From positions 1 to 51,467 of the forward strand of contig JANQEN010000263.1 of the NCBI GenBank assembly GCA_028278335.1: a DNA stretch of 51,467 nucleotides. The letters are read 5' to 3'. The stretch comes from Chitinivibrionales bacterium. GTDB lineage: Bacteria; Fibrobacterota; Chitinivibrionia; Chitinivibrionales; JANQEN01. Positions 26,701-35,385 of this stretch are shown one piece after another. The notes below the pieces were generated by a model. It was not told where the DNA came from, ran no database searches, and saw nothing but the letters and a program-made list of their open reading frames with translations. A program made the position numbers and the translations under genes. Within the stretch, counting starts at the first letter, position 1. Each line of letters opens with the position of its first letter.

Positions 26701-28041
26701 ATGAGAAATGATAATTTTTTTAACTATTACTATCAGATTTTATTTCTTATTTCTTTGTTTTTACTTTTTTGTGATTACTCACCTAATTCACGCAGCAATC
26801 CTTACGATCCTGGTGGAGATAATTATTTAGTATGTGCTGGAAATGACACAACAGTGTTCTATAACGAAATACTTTGGCTTCAAGGAAATGTATCTGATGG
26901 AGTAAAGATTAAAAAATGGGAATGGAAAATTGGTGACAGCAATTGGGTTATTACCTCTTCAGCAGACACATCCATTACAACTCCATCAGAAAAGGCAACA
27001 TTTATATGCAGCTTAAGGGTTACTGATGACAAAGGTGTTAGAGTAAGTGATGCGCTTAAGGTATACGTCAGATTTACCAATGCTGTTTGTGTTTCAGTTG
27101 GGACGCAACATTCTATGATAGTTAAGTCCGATGGTACCCTGTGGGGAACAGGGCATAACGACTATGGCCAATTAGGAGATGGATCCTCTTTACTAAAAAG
27201 AAAACCTACAAAAATAATGAATGACGTATCTTCTGTTTCAGCAGGAGGTTACCATACTATTATTCTAAAAACGGATGGTACTCTTTGGGCAACTGGGCTA
27301 AATCGGGATGGTCAATTGGCTGATGGCACTATCACAGATAAATTTGCTCCAGTGCAAATAATGACTGATATCAATTCTTTTTCAACTGGCCCACGTCAAA
27401 CATTTATAGTAAAAAGAGATAATACTCTTTGGGGTACAAGCCAAGATAGCCTTTTACATTTAATGAATAATGTTACCTTCGCTTTTGCTGGTGAAATGCA
27501 TAGTATGATAATTAAAAATGATGGTTCACTCTGGGCTTTTGGTAAAAATTACTGTGGCCAACTTGGAGATAGCACGACCATTGATAGAAGTACACCCGTT
27601 CATATAATGAGTGATGTTGCTTTTGCGTCATTAGGAAGTGTACACACGTTGGTAGTTAAAACAGACAGATCATTATGGGCAATGGGTTCAAATTTTGATG
27701 GACAACTTGGTTCAGGTATACTAAAAAAAATTAACTATCCAATATCATTGTCCAAAGAAGTGTTGACAGTCTCTGCAAGAAAAAGTCATAGTATGATTTT
27801 AGATAATAGTGGGATGCTCTATGCAACCGGTTTAAATAAAGATGGGCAGTTAGGAGACAGAACGTATACAAAAAGGAAAATACCGGTTCTAATAATGGAT
27901 AGTATATTATCAGTTTCCACAGGAGATAGGCATACAATGATAATCAAGAGTGATGGAACTGTATGGGCTACTGGTGATAATTATTATGGTCAACTAGGTA
28001 CTAATGATAGGGAAAACTCAAATCTACCTTTACAAATTTAA
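26701..28041 (+). CDS. Exported RCC1-repeat protein (copy A)
   Basis: 446 residues. A hydrophobic N-terminal segment ends in LFLLFCDYS, a possible but imperfect lipobox (Cys24). The motif NPYDPGGD follows, shared with copy B (NPFDPNGK). Residues about 45-125 form a PKD/Ig-like domain (VCAGNDTTVFY, WEWKIGDSNW). From about 130 on, seven RCC1 blades with consensus 'GxxHTMIxKxDGTLWATGxNxxGQLGDGT' make a beta-propeller, expected to act as a binding platform at the cell surface. It is convergent with the PEGA gene at 28048 and is a paralogue of 30641-31975, but inverted relative to the rest of its module. AT-rich compared with genes left of 26.5 kb. Confidence 0.82.
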   Translation: MRNDNFFNYYYQILFLISLFLLFCDYSPNSRSNPYDPGGDNYLVCAGNDTTVFYNEILWLQGNVSDGVKIKKWEWKIGDSNWVITSSADTSITTPSEKATFICSLRVTDDKGVRVSDALKVYVRFTNAVCVSVGTQHSMIVKSDGTLWGTGHNDYGQLGDGSSLLKRKPTKIMNDVSSVSAGGYHTIILKTDGTLWATGLNRDGQLADGTITDKFAPVQIMTDINSFSTGPRQTFIVKRDNTLWGTSQDSLLHLMNNVTFAFAGEMHSMIIKNDGSLWAFGKNYCGQLGDSTTIDRSTPVHIMSDVAFASLGSVHTLVVKTDRSLWAMGSNFDGQLGSGILKKINYPISLSKEVLTVSARKSHSMILDNSGMLYATGLNKDGQLGDRTYTKRKIPVLIMDSILSVSTGDRHTMIIKSDGTVWATGDNYYGQLGTNDRENSNLPLQI

Positions 28042-28047
28042 ATATAA

Positions 28048-28659
28048 TTAAAATGGAATTGAAATCACAAAACCCACAAAAGAGATCCCAGTAGCGGAAA
28101 TAAAAATGTTTTGTCTAATCATTTTTTTTCTTGAATCAAGCACCTTAGCGTTATACTTTTCATATAATTCATCATATTCAAATTGAGTATGACCTGGTTC
28201 CATATACTCTTGCCATGTCTTCTCCTCGATATTTTTTGCGTCCTTTACTTTTTTAAACATGATAGCACTAACACCAGATAAGATAATTGAAAGAGTACTA
28301 AAAGATAATCTTCTGATAGATTGCGTTTTTTTCTTGGGAATCAAATCTTTATTTAATTGATATACCGTACCTTTGCTAATTTGTATTCGTTCTTTATACT
28401 TGCAATATTTTGGCTTCTTTAAAACTAATTTATAGTTACCAATCTTAATACTATCATTAAAATATGGAGTCTCACCAAGAGTATCTTTATCAATTATAAT
28501 AAAGGCCTTTTCAGGTGAACTAAAAACTTCTAAAGTGCCTGTAACCTTTGAACTTTCATTAATTTCTTCACTATAGATTTGAAAAGGAAAAAATATGGAT
28601 CCTAATAGTAAAGAAAGAAATTGACATCCAATATAAACGAGTTTACAGTTTTGTTTCAT
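28048..28659 (-). CDS. PEGA-domain membrane protein (copy A)
   Basis: 203 residues. The N-terminal hydrophobic stretch (about 10-30) serves as signal peptide or anchor. One PEGA domain follows at about 40-110 (GTLEVFSSPEKAFIIIDKDT, GETPYFNDSIKIGNYKLVL). The C-terminal half has two hydrophobic segments (about 120-137, 183-203) around a charged helix with ExxYDELYEKYN. PEGA domains are extracytoplasmic carbohydrate/envelope-associated beta-folds. It lies 45 bases downstream of the DUF3857 gene and is probably in one operon with it. It is a shorter paralogue of 31992-32843, which has two PEGA repeats. Confidence 0.75.
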   Translation of the reverse strand: MKQNCKLVYIGCQFLSLLLGSIFFPFQIYSEEINESSKVTGTLEVFSSPEKAFIIIDKDTLGETPYFNDSIKIGNYKLVLKKPKYCKYKERIQISKGTVYQLNKDLIPKKKTQSIRRLSFSTLSIILSGVSAIMFKKVKDAKNIEEKTWQEYMEPGHTQFEYDELYEKYNAKVLDSRKKMIRQNIFISATGISFVGFVISIPF

Positions 28660-28704
28660 TATAGTTCTACTTGTTTTTTGTAGTAAGTAACATTTCTCAT
28701 AGAG

Positions 28705-30612
28705 TTATTCCGCCCAGGCAATACCACGAGAAAATTCATTTTTTTTAGAGAGCATTTTTCCTAAATACTCTCGTTCCGATTCGTCAATATGTTTAAACTC
28801 ACACGAATAGATTCTAGTAATATTCTCGTTTGTTGAATTCCAGGTACCTTTTGAGTATTTACTGCTTAGGTTTGTAAAGTTAAAGGTATTAAAATCTTTG
28901 GGGATAATCCACGTATCAGTCTGATTAACCTCGTAGAGATATCGATTTCCTTCATTAGAAAGGTCGCTAAAATGTTGATTAGGTGTATATAGTGAAGGAA
29001 CGGCAAAAATGATACTTCTGCCTGAATTATTTGTTATATAATGGCTAAAAGGTGCAAAATAGCCGATAGTAACACTGAGTGGTTCTAATTTATCCAATGT
29101 TACTTTATTTGCCTTGATCTGTAAAACATTCTTTAATGTATTAATCAACAACTCTGACTCTTTTACATTTTCTCTCAATTTTATTGCTTTATATGTTTGA
29201 CCAGCAATGGCACCGTTAAAAATTACTGTTCCCTTTATAGACCAGTCACCTCTATCTGATAGTGGTTCAATCTTTGAAACTGTTTTAATCTCATTTTTGT
29301 AGAATCGATCTGGATTAATTGTATAAGTATATGATCCATTTTCTTTGATAATAAGTGCTTTTTGTCCCAAAACCCAATGATAAGAGGTATTTGTTGTGCA
29401 TACTTTATTTGTTGGATCAAGAAATAGTAGATTTCCATTCATTTTCTCTACACATACAATCAAATGATCAAATGCTCCAAGGGTTGGATATTTTTCCAAA
29501 TATTGAAATCCTTTGGTATTCACTAACGTTAACCAGACTTTAACATTTTTACGTCTTAATAAAAAGGCTAAAATCGTTGATAACTCTTTACAGTCACCAT
29601 ATCCATTTTTAAATACCATTTTTGGATCTCTCGGAATGATTGAATATGCCTTTTCCCAACTCCCATAATACCTGATGTTATCTTTAACGTACTTAAAGGT
29701 ATTATCAATTATTTCATTCTCATCCAGCCCTTGAATCCCTTTTGCCAGGCTATCTAAAAATGAAGCATCCTTATCTTTTAGGGAATCAGAAAGTTCCTGT
29801 AGATAGAAATCACCCAACTCTTCCCAGGAAAACGACTTGGAATTTACAGGAGGGAACGACACAAAAAGAGCGGCATACCATAATTCAGGATATTTATTAT
29901 TTATACTCTTAATTGGTTGAAGGCTATTCCCTTCAACTGTAAAAATATTTTTATTATTTTTTACAATCTTATTTGATTGTATCGTTAGGTTCTCTGCATT
30001 CTCCAATCCAAAGTTTAATTCATATGATGTAGGCCAGATTAGTTGTATTACCTTCTTTTGAACAGGGTAATCACTTCTTAAGCCATATCTGTCACTACAG
30101 TTTTTTGTTTGATGGAAACGACGTTTTACAGAGTACCTTAAAAACGCAATATCAGAATAGTTTGGAATATGCGCTTTTTGAATGAAATAATGTGGTTTGT
30201 GCTTATAAAGGCTATTAACATAGTATAAATCTTTTAGATGCTTGATATTAGTTATCTTTTTATATTTTCCACTCTTATAAATTGCTATTATACTTATAAT
30301 TGGTTTTTCTTCAACATACTCCGAGTATCGGTCAACAACTTCCTTTAATGTTGCTGGGACACTATTATTAATCTTATACCAGATGGTCCTGGTCATGTTT
30401 AGACTATTTCTCTTTTGTCCAGATTTCAATTCAAGTGTCAACGAATCACTGAGAATGATGATATTCTCATCTTCCCATTCAGATGGAATGGCAAGATTTG
30501 AAACTATGGGGTGCTTTAAAGTAACCACTGTGCAGGTAAAACAAAAGAATATCGAAATTAATGAATATATTTTAATTTTATACACATGATTTTTCATGAG
30601 ATATACAACCAA
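28705..30612 (-). CDS. DUF3857/transglutaminase-like exported protein, catalytic triad intact (copy A)
   Basis: 635 residues. The N-terminal membrane/signal segment is at about 8-28. Residues about 45-230 are DUF3857-like. A transglutaminase-like papain-fold core follows at about 300-410: Cys341 in GYGDCKELS, His383 in AFDHLIVC, and Asp399 in LFLDPTNK form the Cys-His-Asp triad. A DUF3858-like tail follows. Possible roles of this family include envelope protein crosslinking or amide hydrolysis, but the substrates are unknown. First gene of a pair with the PEGA gene. It is a paralogue of 32877-34763, which has lost the triad. The annotated start may lie further downstream (MKNHVYK, 5 codons in). 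Confidence 0.8.
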   Translation of the reverse strand: MVVYLMKNHVYKIKIYSLISIFFCFTCTVVTLKHPIVSNLAIPSEWEDENIIILSDSLTLELKSGQKRNSLNMTRTIWYKINNSVPATLKEVVDRYSEYVEEKPIISIIAIYKSGKYKKITNIKHLKDLYYVNSLYKHKPHYFIQKAHIPNYSDIAFLRYSVKRRFHQTKNCSDRYGLRSDYPVQKKVIQLIWPTSYELNFGLENAENLTIQSNKIVKNNKNIFTVEGNSLQPIKSINNKYPELWYAALFVSFPPVNSKSFSWEELGDFYLQELSDSLKDKDASFLDSLAKGIQGLDENEIIDNTFKYVKDNIRYYGSWEKAYSIIPRDPKMVFKNGYGDCKELSTILAFLLRRKNVKVWLTLVNTKGFQYLEKYPTLGAFDHLIVCVEKMNGNLLFLDPTNKVCTTNTSYHWVLGQKALIIKENGSYTYTINPDRFYKNEIKTVSKIEPLSDRGDWSIKGTVIFNGAIAGQTYKAIKLRENVKESELLINTLKNVLQIKANKVTLDKLEPLSVTIGYFAPFSHYITNNSGRSIIFAVPSLYTPNQHFSDLSNEGNRYLYEVNQTDTWIIPKDFNTFNFTNLSSKYSKGTWNSTNENITRIYSCEFKHIDESEREYLGKMLSKKNEFSRGIAWAE

Positions 30613-30640
30613 TCCTTAGTGACAAAAACTTTAATGTAAA

Positions 30641-31975
30641 TCAACCTTCAATTTGCGATAGTTTATCGCTACCTTTTGAATGCCAAAGTGTTCCATCATT
30701 TTTTATTATTACGGCATCATCATAACCAGATGATACAAAAGCAACATTTTCAAGGATTTTTCGTGGGAATTGTCCTAAATAACTGTTTCCGACTCCCCAA
30801 AGTGTATTGTCATTTTTAATAAAAAGCGTATGGGATCTCCCAGCAGAAATAGCTGCAACTCCAGATGTTAATCGAAAGGGCTTACTGGTTTGTGTATACA
30901 GTGAATTCCCTAATTGGTGATTCCAATTATCCCCAGAGGCCCAGAGAGTGCCATCCTTTTTAAGAATTAATGAATGGAAAACTCCCCCTGACATTGAAGA
31001 AACAGAATCAAACATATAGACTGGTTTAAGTTTACTAATTTCAGTATTATCCCCAAGCTGTCCATCGTTATTATATCCAGTTGCCCATAATGTTTGGTCA
31101 GTTTTAACGATCATCGTGTGATATGATCCAGTGAATACAGAAGCGACATCGTCCATTATTTTAATAAAATTGTTTCTACTATTTGTTGTTCCATCACCTA
31201 ATTGTCCATGATTATTCTTTCCAGCACCTAGAAGTGTCCCGTTTTGTTGAACAATCATCGTATGAGCACTTCCAGTTGATATTGCAATCACATTTCTAAA
31301 TATTTGTTCTGGTTGCAATTTGTTATTATTAGTACCATCACCATGTTGTCCAGCACTATTGCAACCAGTGGCCCACAACGTTCCATCTAGCCTAAGTATT
31401 ATTGTAAAGCTATCTCCAACGGAAACGGATTTGACACCAGCCATTATCTCTACAGGTCGTTTTTTATATTCATTGGTTCCATCTCCTAATTGACCAATGT
31501 TATTTTTTCCCTTTCCTAGAAGGTGCGCACATTTAGTTATAAACATTGTATGATTTACACCATGATCAACAAAAGAAATATTACCAAATTTTACATTTAT
31601 ATCAACAGATGAACAAAACTGGATGCCATATTCATTTGTAACCCTTAAGATACAAGTATATGTTTGTGCCATTGACGGAGCGGCTATTACTGTATCACCC
31701 TTAGAGCATGTTTGCCAAATACCACCAATTCTCCACTCCCACTTTGTAACATTAAAATTCTCAACATGACCAATTAATTTAATTGAATCATAAATTGAAA
31801 CAGTTGTATCATTCCCAGCACTAATTTTAACGTCATCATAATATTTTCCATTTGGATCAAATGGATTAATTCTCTTTTCAACACTAAATTCATTGACACA
31901 AAAAAAGAAAACTATACAGTTGAAGACTAAACAAAATCGTATAAAATTAAAAGTACTAGAGGTAAATTGTATCAT
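30641..31975 (-). CDS. Exported RCC1-repeat protein (copy B)
   Basis: 444 residues with the same plan as copy A. A hydrophobic N-terminus (VFFFCVNEF, possible lipoprotein Cys) leads into the NPFDPNGK motif, then a PKD/Ig-like domain (AGNDTTVSIYDSIKLIGHVE), then about seven RCC1 blades (MIVKTDQTLWATGYNNDGQL is a typical one). It lies 28 bases upstream of the DUF3857 copy A gene and 16 bases after the PEGA copy B gene, so all minus-strand genes from 34763 to 28048 may be one long operon. Expected location: cell surface or periplasm. The binding partner is unknown. Confidence 0.82.
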   Translation of the reverse strand: MIQFTSSTFNFIRFCLVFNCIVFFFCVNEFSVEKRINPFDPNGKYYDDVKISAGNDTTVSIYDSIKLIGHVENFNVTKWEWRIGGIWQTCSKGDTVIAAPSMAQTYTCILRVTNEYGIQFCSSVDINVKFGNISFVDHGVNHTMFITKCAHLLGKGKNNIGQLGDGTNEYKKRPVEIMAGVKSVSVGDSFTIILRLDGTLWATGCNSAGQHGDGTNNNKLQPEQIFRNVIAISTGSAHTMIVQQNGTLLGAGKNNHGQLGDGTTNSRNNFIKIMDDVASVFTGSYHTMIVKTDQTLWATGYNNDGQLGDNTEISKLKPVYMFDSVSSMSGGVFHSLILKKDGTLWASGDNWNHQLGNSLYTQTSKPFRLTSGVAAISAGRSHTLFIKNDNTLWGVGNSYLGQFPRKILENVAFVSSGYDDAVIIKNDGTLWHSKGSDKLSQIEG

Positions 31976-31991
31976 TACTTAGTGCTACCAT

Positions 31992-32843
31992 TTAAAAGGG
32001 AATTGAAAACATGAAGCCAATTCCAAACAGGGCCCCAATGACCGAATATTTGATGTACATTTCTTTACTAATAAGATCATTTGCCTTATTAACATGTTTA
32101 TAATATTCACTATAATATTTATCATATTCATCAATATTCAAATTATGTTGATTGTATTTATCCCATGCTTCTTTCTTATTATTAATATGATACTGTAATC
32201 TTAAATAATCAAATGCACCCAGGGTAAGAAGACTGGCAGATAGTGCCCCAAATGAAATACGCCTAATTCTACGAATTTTATCTTTCCTTAAAATTTTAAT
32301 AGAGTCAGTATAATTATTCGATGTCAACTTGACATTCAGTCGCGTTGGATTATTTTCATCTAAAGTGTAGGAGCTTTCAAAGGATCTATAATCTGGCTTA
32401 ATCACGGCTATTTTGTAGGTTCCGGCTAATGCACTATCTGTTTTAAAAGGGGTAACACCAACTCTTTTTCGGCGAAGAATAACTACCGCCCCATCTGGAT
32501 GGCTATTTATCTCTAAAACACAATATTTATTATAGGTTTTAACCTTAGGTTCTATCTTGAGTTTTTCAAGTAGAACATAAATCCGCACATAAGAATTCTG
32601 TAGTAAAACTTGCGTAGATGAATCTTTTTTAAAGCCGTCTAATTCTGTTATCACAGAGTAAGTGCCTGGCCCTAATGTATCTACTTTACACGGTGTCTGA
32701 CCGACAAATACTCCATTAATATAAACATTTGCCTCTTTAGGGTCACTTTCAAAGTAGAAACCTTCAGAAGTATACCCTGGCTTATAACTCAAAACTATTG
32801 TAGATAAAATTGTTAAGAACAAAAAATGTTTTAGCTTATACAT
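31992..32843 (-). CDS. Two-PEGA-domain membrane protein (copy B)
   Basis: 283 residues. Signal peptide 1-25, then PEGA domain 1 (about 26-95; YFESDPKEANVYINGVFVGQ, TPCKVDTLGPGTYSV) and PEGA domain 2 (about 105-175; LEINSHPDGAVVILRRKRVG, VTPFKTDSALAGTYKIAVIK). The C-terminus has two hydrophobic segments with a charged helix between them (NIDEYDKYYSEYYKHV), as in copy A. The gene ends 16 bases before RCC1 copy B and starts 33 bases after DUF3857 copy B. It is likely an envelope partner of these proteins. Confidence 0.78.
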   Translation of the reverse strand: MYKLKHFLFLTILSTIVLSYKPGYTSEGFYFESDPKEANVYINGVFVGQTPCKVDTLGPGTYSVITELDGFKKDSSTQVLLQNSYVRIYVLLEKLKIEPKVKTYNKYCVLEINSHPDGAVVILRRKRVGVTPFKTDSALAGTYKIAVIKPDYRSFESSYTLDENNPTRLNVKLTSNNYTDSIKILRKDKIRRIRRISFGALSASLLTLGAFDYLRLQYHINNKKEAWDKYNQHNLNIDEYDKYYSEYYKHVNKANDLISKEMYIKYSVIGALFGIGFMFSIPF

Positions 32844-32876
32844 ACTTTACTCTTAAGCGAGAACTGCCTATAATTG

Positions 32877-34763
32877 TCATTCAACAATTGCAATATGAGA
32901 ATCCTCAATTTTATTCAATTCAACACAGTCTTGATAAACATCTTTTATCTCATTGGCACGGATATGATTTTTATCAAAGGTTAATACTCGATTGAAAATA
33001 AAACTTGAGTCAGTCTCCAACTCACTGTAGTTCACATCAAAAAGTCTATTGCTAATTTGCTTTGAATAAATATCTGCAATAATTTTCTTTGCAGGCATCT
33101 TCTTTACTTCCAACTCGTTAGTATAAGTTGACTTGTAATGAATATGTACGTCTTCTTGACGCTCCAAGGAAATATCGCTAAAATAACTATAATAGAAATT
33201 ATTTAATTGATAGATTTTCCTATTTTTATATGGAACAGGCATTAAATCACTTTTAAATTTTACTCTCACTATTAGTGGCATACCAGAATTATTTAAATTT
33301 TCAAATGAAAAGGATTCAATACTATTAGACTTCCCAAAATGCTGTATTAAATTTTCTAAAGACTTTCTTTGTTCATTTTTGTTTTTATATAAGTATTTGC
33401 TTCTATATCTGCTTGCACTGTTTTTTTGATATTCGCGAACTAATGTATATTCACCAGGAGACGAGCTAAAATCAAGAATCATCCTATCTTTAATACATTT
33501 TTCTCCCCATAGCGGCTTAGGTAACTGATTGATTGTAGTGTCTGCATATCCCATATAGAGTGCATCTTTATATCCAAGGGGATATTCCCCCAATTCATAA
33601 CCACAGGCATACGGATAAGCAACATAGGTCATATTATTTATGTTCAGTGCAAGAAATCCATAAAAACTGCTAGCATATAGTAAGAACATTTCCTTTTGGA
33701 AATGTTGATTTTTTCTTGGGGTTAATAGAATTTCAGATTTAATTCCCACATGTTTTAACATTTTATAGCAAAGAGAAGTTACGTTAAGATGCGATGCTTT
33801 TCTGCGTGAAAATATTCGATTATCGATAATATTATTTGCACCCGCAGAATAACCATTTTTTTGAACCCAATTTAAAATGTTCTTTGCCGAAGTCAGGGTA
33901 TCTGGATTATTTATATTATGTTTTAAAAGTGTGTCTTTAAAAATTTCCTTTACTAAAGCTGATGAAATCTCACCTATCTCCTCTTTGCACCATCTGAAAA
34001 TTTCTTGCTTTAAATCAGAGGTTTTTACTTTCTCTGGGTGGAATTTTGTTAAACGGCAGACAACTCTTGGTTCTGTTTTCCACCAAAAATCTAAATAATC
34101 TATTTCAGGTCGAGGTTCGTAGTTATGAATTAGATAGGAATTTAATTTATAATCCTTGTTGGCATATGCCAAGTGCCTTATCGCATATCTGCTTCCATAC
34201 GTCTCACATATATATTCGCAATTTTTTGTATATGCGAAGACAACTCTACGTCTCCTAATTGGAATTTGATGGTGATACAACCAACTTTCAAAAAAGGTAT
34301 AGTACCTATTATCCAGCTGAAATTTAATTTTAATTATTAGTGTGGAACCTTTGGTAACCTTAGGGAATATTATCTTGCCAGATTCTTTATATTCTTTTAC
34401 AATTTTTTTAACGGGGACGGGTATTTCTTCTTCTTGAGCATTATAATGCTTAAGCTCAAATTGAGTAATTCTTTTTGCCCATTGGTGAATTGGTACTGTG
34501 CCATGTTCAGCCCCACTAACTGTGAGAATTTTTATTTTTTTATAAATTTCAAACACTGTGTACATATCGCTTCTTTTATTTGTGCTTGTAACAATTAATT
34601 CATCCTTGTCATAATAGGCTCCATACTTTTTCCATTTTTGTTCATACACTTTAGGATTCTTATCATCCGGTAATGGTTTTAACTGAATTTTCTGTGGTTT
34701 ACTTATCACATAAACAGAAAGTATAATGAAAATTATTGAAGATTTTAATATGAGTTTATTCAT
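32877..34763 (-). CDS. DUF3857/transglutaminase-like exported protein, catalytic triad lost (copy B)
   Basis: 628 residues with signal peptide 1-20 (MNKLILKSSIIFIILSVYVI). The DUF3857-like N-terminal half (about 40-230) is recognisable. At the papain-fold core the family Cys position reads RKASHLNVTSLC (His/Leu where GDC is expected). The His position reads FYGFLAL, and the Asp position reads YVAYPYA. The fold is kept (mLKHVGIKSEI after the first helix) but the triad is gone, so it is probably non-enzymatic. It heads the module DUF3857-PEGA-RCC1 on the minus strand. It is a divergent paralogue of 28705-30612, suggesting an old duplication with division of labour. Confidence 0.72.
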   Translation of the reverse strand: MNKLILKSSIIFIILSVYVISKPQKIQLKPLPDDKNPKVYEQKWKKYGAYYDKDELIVTSTNKRSDMYTVFEIYKKIKILTVSGAEHGTVPIHQWAKRITQFELKHYNAQEEEIPVPVKKIVKEYKESGKIIFPKVTKGSTLIIKIKFQLDNRYYTFFESWLYHHQIPIRRRRVVFAYTKNCEYICETYGSRYAIRHLAYANKDYKLNSYLIHNYEPRPEIDYLDFWWKTEPRVVCRLTKFHPEKVKTSDLKQEIFRWCKEEIGEISSALVKEIFKDTLLKHNINNPDTLTSAKNILNWVQKNGYSAGANNIIDNRIFSRRKASHLNVTSLCYKMLKHVGIKSEILLTPRKNQHFQKEMFLLYASSFYGFLALNINNMTYVAYPYACGYELGEYPLGYKDALYMGYADTTINQLPKPLWGEKCIKDRMILDFSSSPGEYTLVREYQKNSASRYRSKYLYKNKNEQRKSLENLIQHFGKSNSIESFSFENLNNSGMPLIVRVKFKSDLMPVPYKNRKIYQLNNFYYSYFSDISLERQEDVHIHYKSTYTNELEVKKMPAKKIIADIYSKQISNRLFDVNYSELETDSSFIFNRVLTFDKNHIRANEIKDVYQDCVELNKIEDSHIAIVE

Positions 34764-35130
34764 TTTACAAAACCTTTATGCAATCCTTTAATAATCTGAT
34801 TGCTTCAATAGATATTGAGCAAATGTGGAATATACAATAGCTTAAAAGAAATCAATATATTTACACTATTAAATATTGATATCTTTTATAAAGTAGCTGC
34901 TAAATAATTCTATTTCTAATTAATGATCTCGTATAAAATTAATCAATAACCTGCTAATAAACAATAATACAAAAAAATAATTTATCATTTTCATAAAAAT
35001 TAGCTTGTATAGTTATTAAATTTTAATTATATAGCCTTCACTTAAAAAACACTCTTGATCAACCTAAAACAGTGAAAGGTTTAACGTGTAAATGGAGTCT
35101 AATTGTTCTATTTTTATATTAGAAATAATA

Positions 35131-35234
35131 TATACTGTTTCTCAAAAGTTTTGTCCCATGATTTTTGACAAAAATCTTATAGAAACAGTTATACCGCAAC
35201 ACAACATAGGACAAAATTATTGAGAAGCGGTATA
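35131..35234. mobile_element. MITE-like 104-bp element with 26-bp terminal inverted repeats
   Basis: TATACTGTTTCTCAAAAGTT... (35131-35156) is inverted at 35209-35234 with 21 of 26 positions matching. The 52-base interior can fold separately: GATTTTTG-A-CAAAAATC (35160-35176). AGAAACAG-T-TATA (35181-35193) re-pairs with the left end, and TATACCGC (35190-35197) with the right end. No transposase frame is present. It sits in the 622-base AT-rich non-coding gap 34764-35385, which otherwise contains only a 14-T run near 35291-35304. It probably moved by a transposase in trans. Confidence 0.6.
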
Positions 35235-35385
35235 ATTATAAATATCATAATGATATTTTTGGATTAGGAATATAATTATCCTATAATTCGATTTTTTTTT
35301 TTTTTAATACATTCATATTGCACTAACGACCATATTGGAAACTACATTTATTTAACCCAGATCATGCATACCTAGAGCTTGTTCT

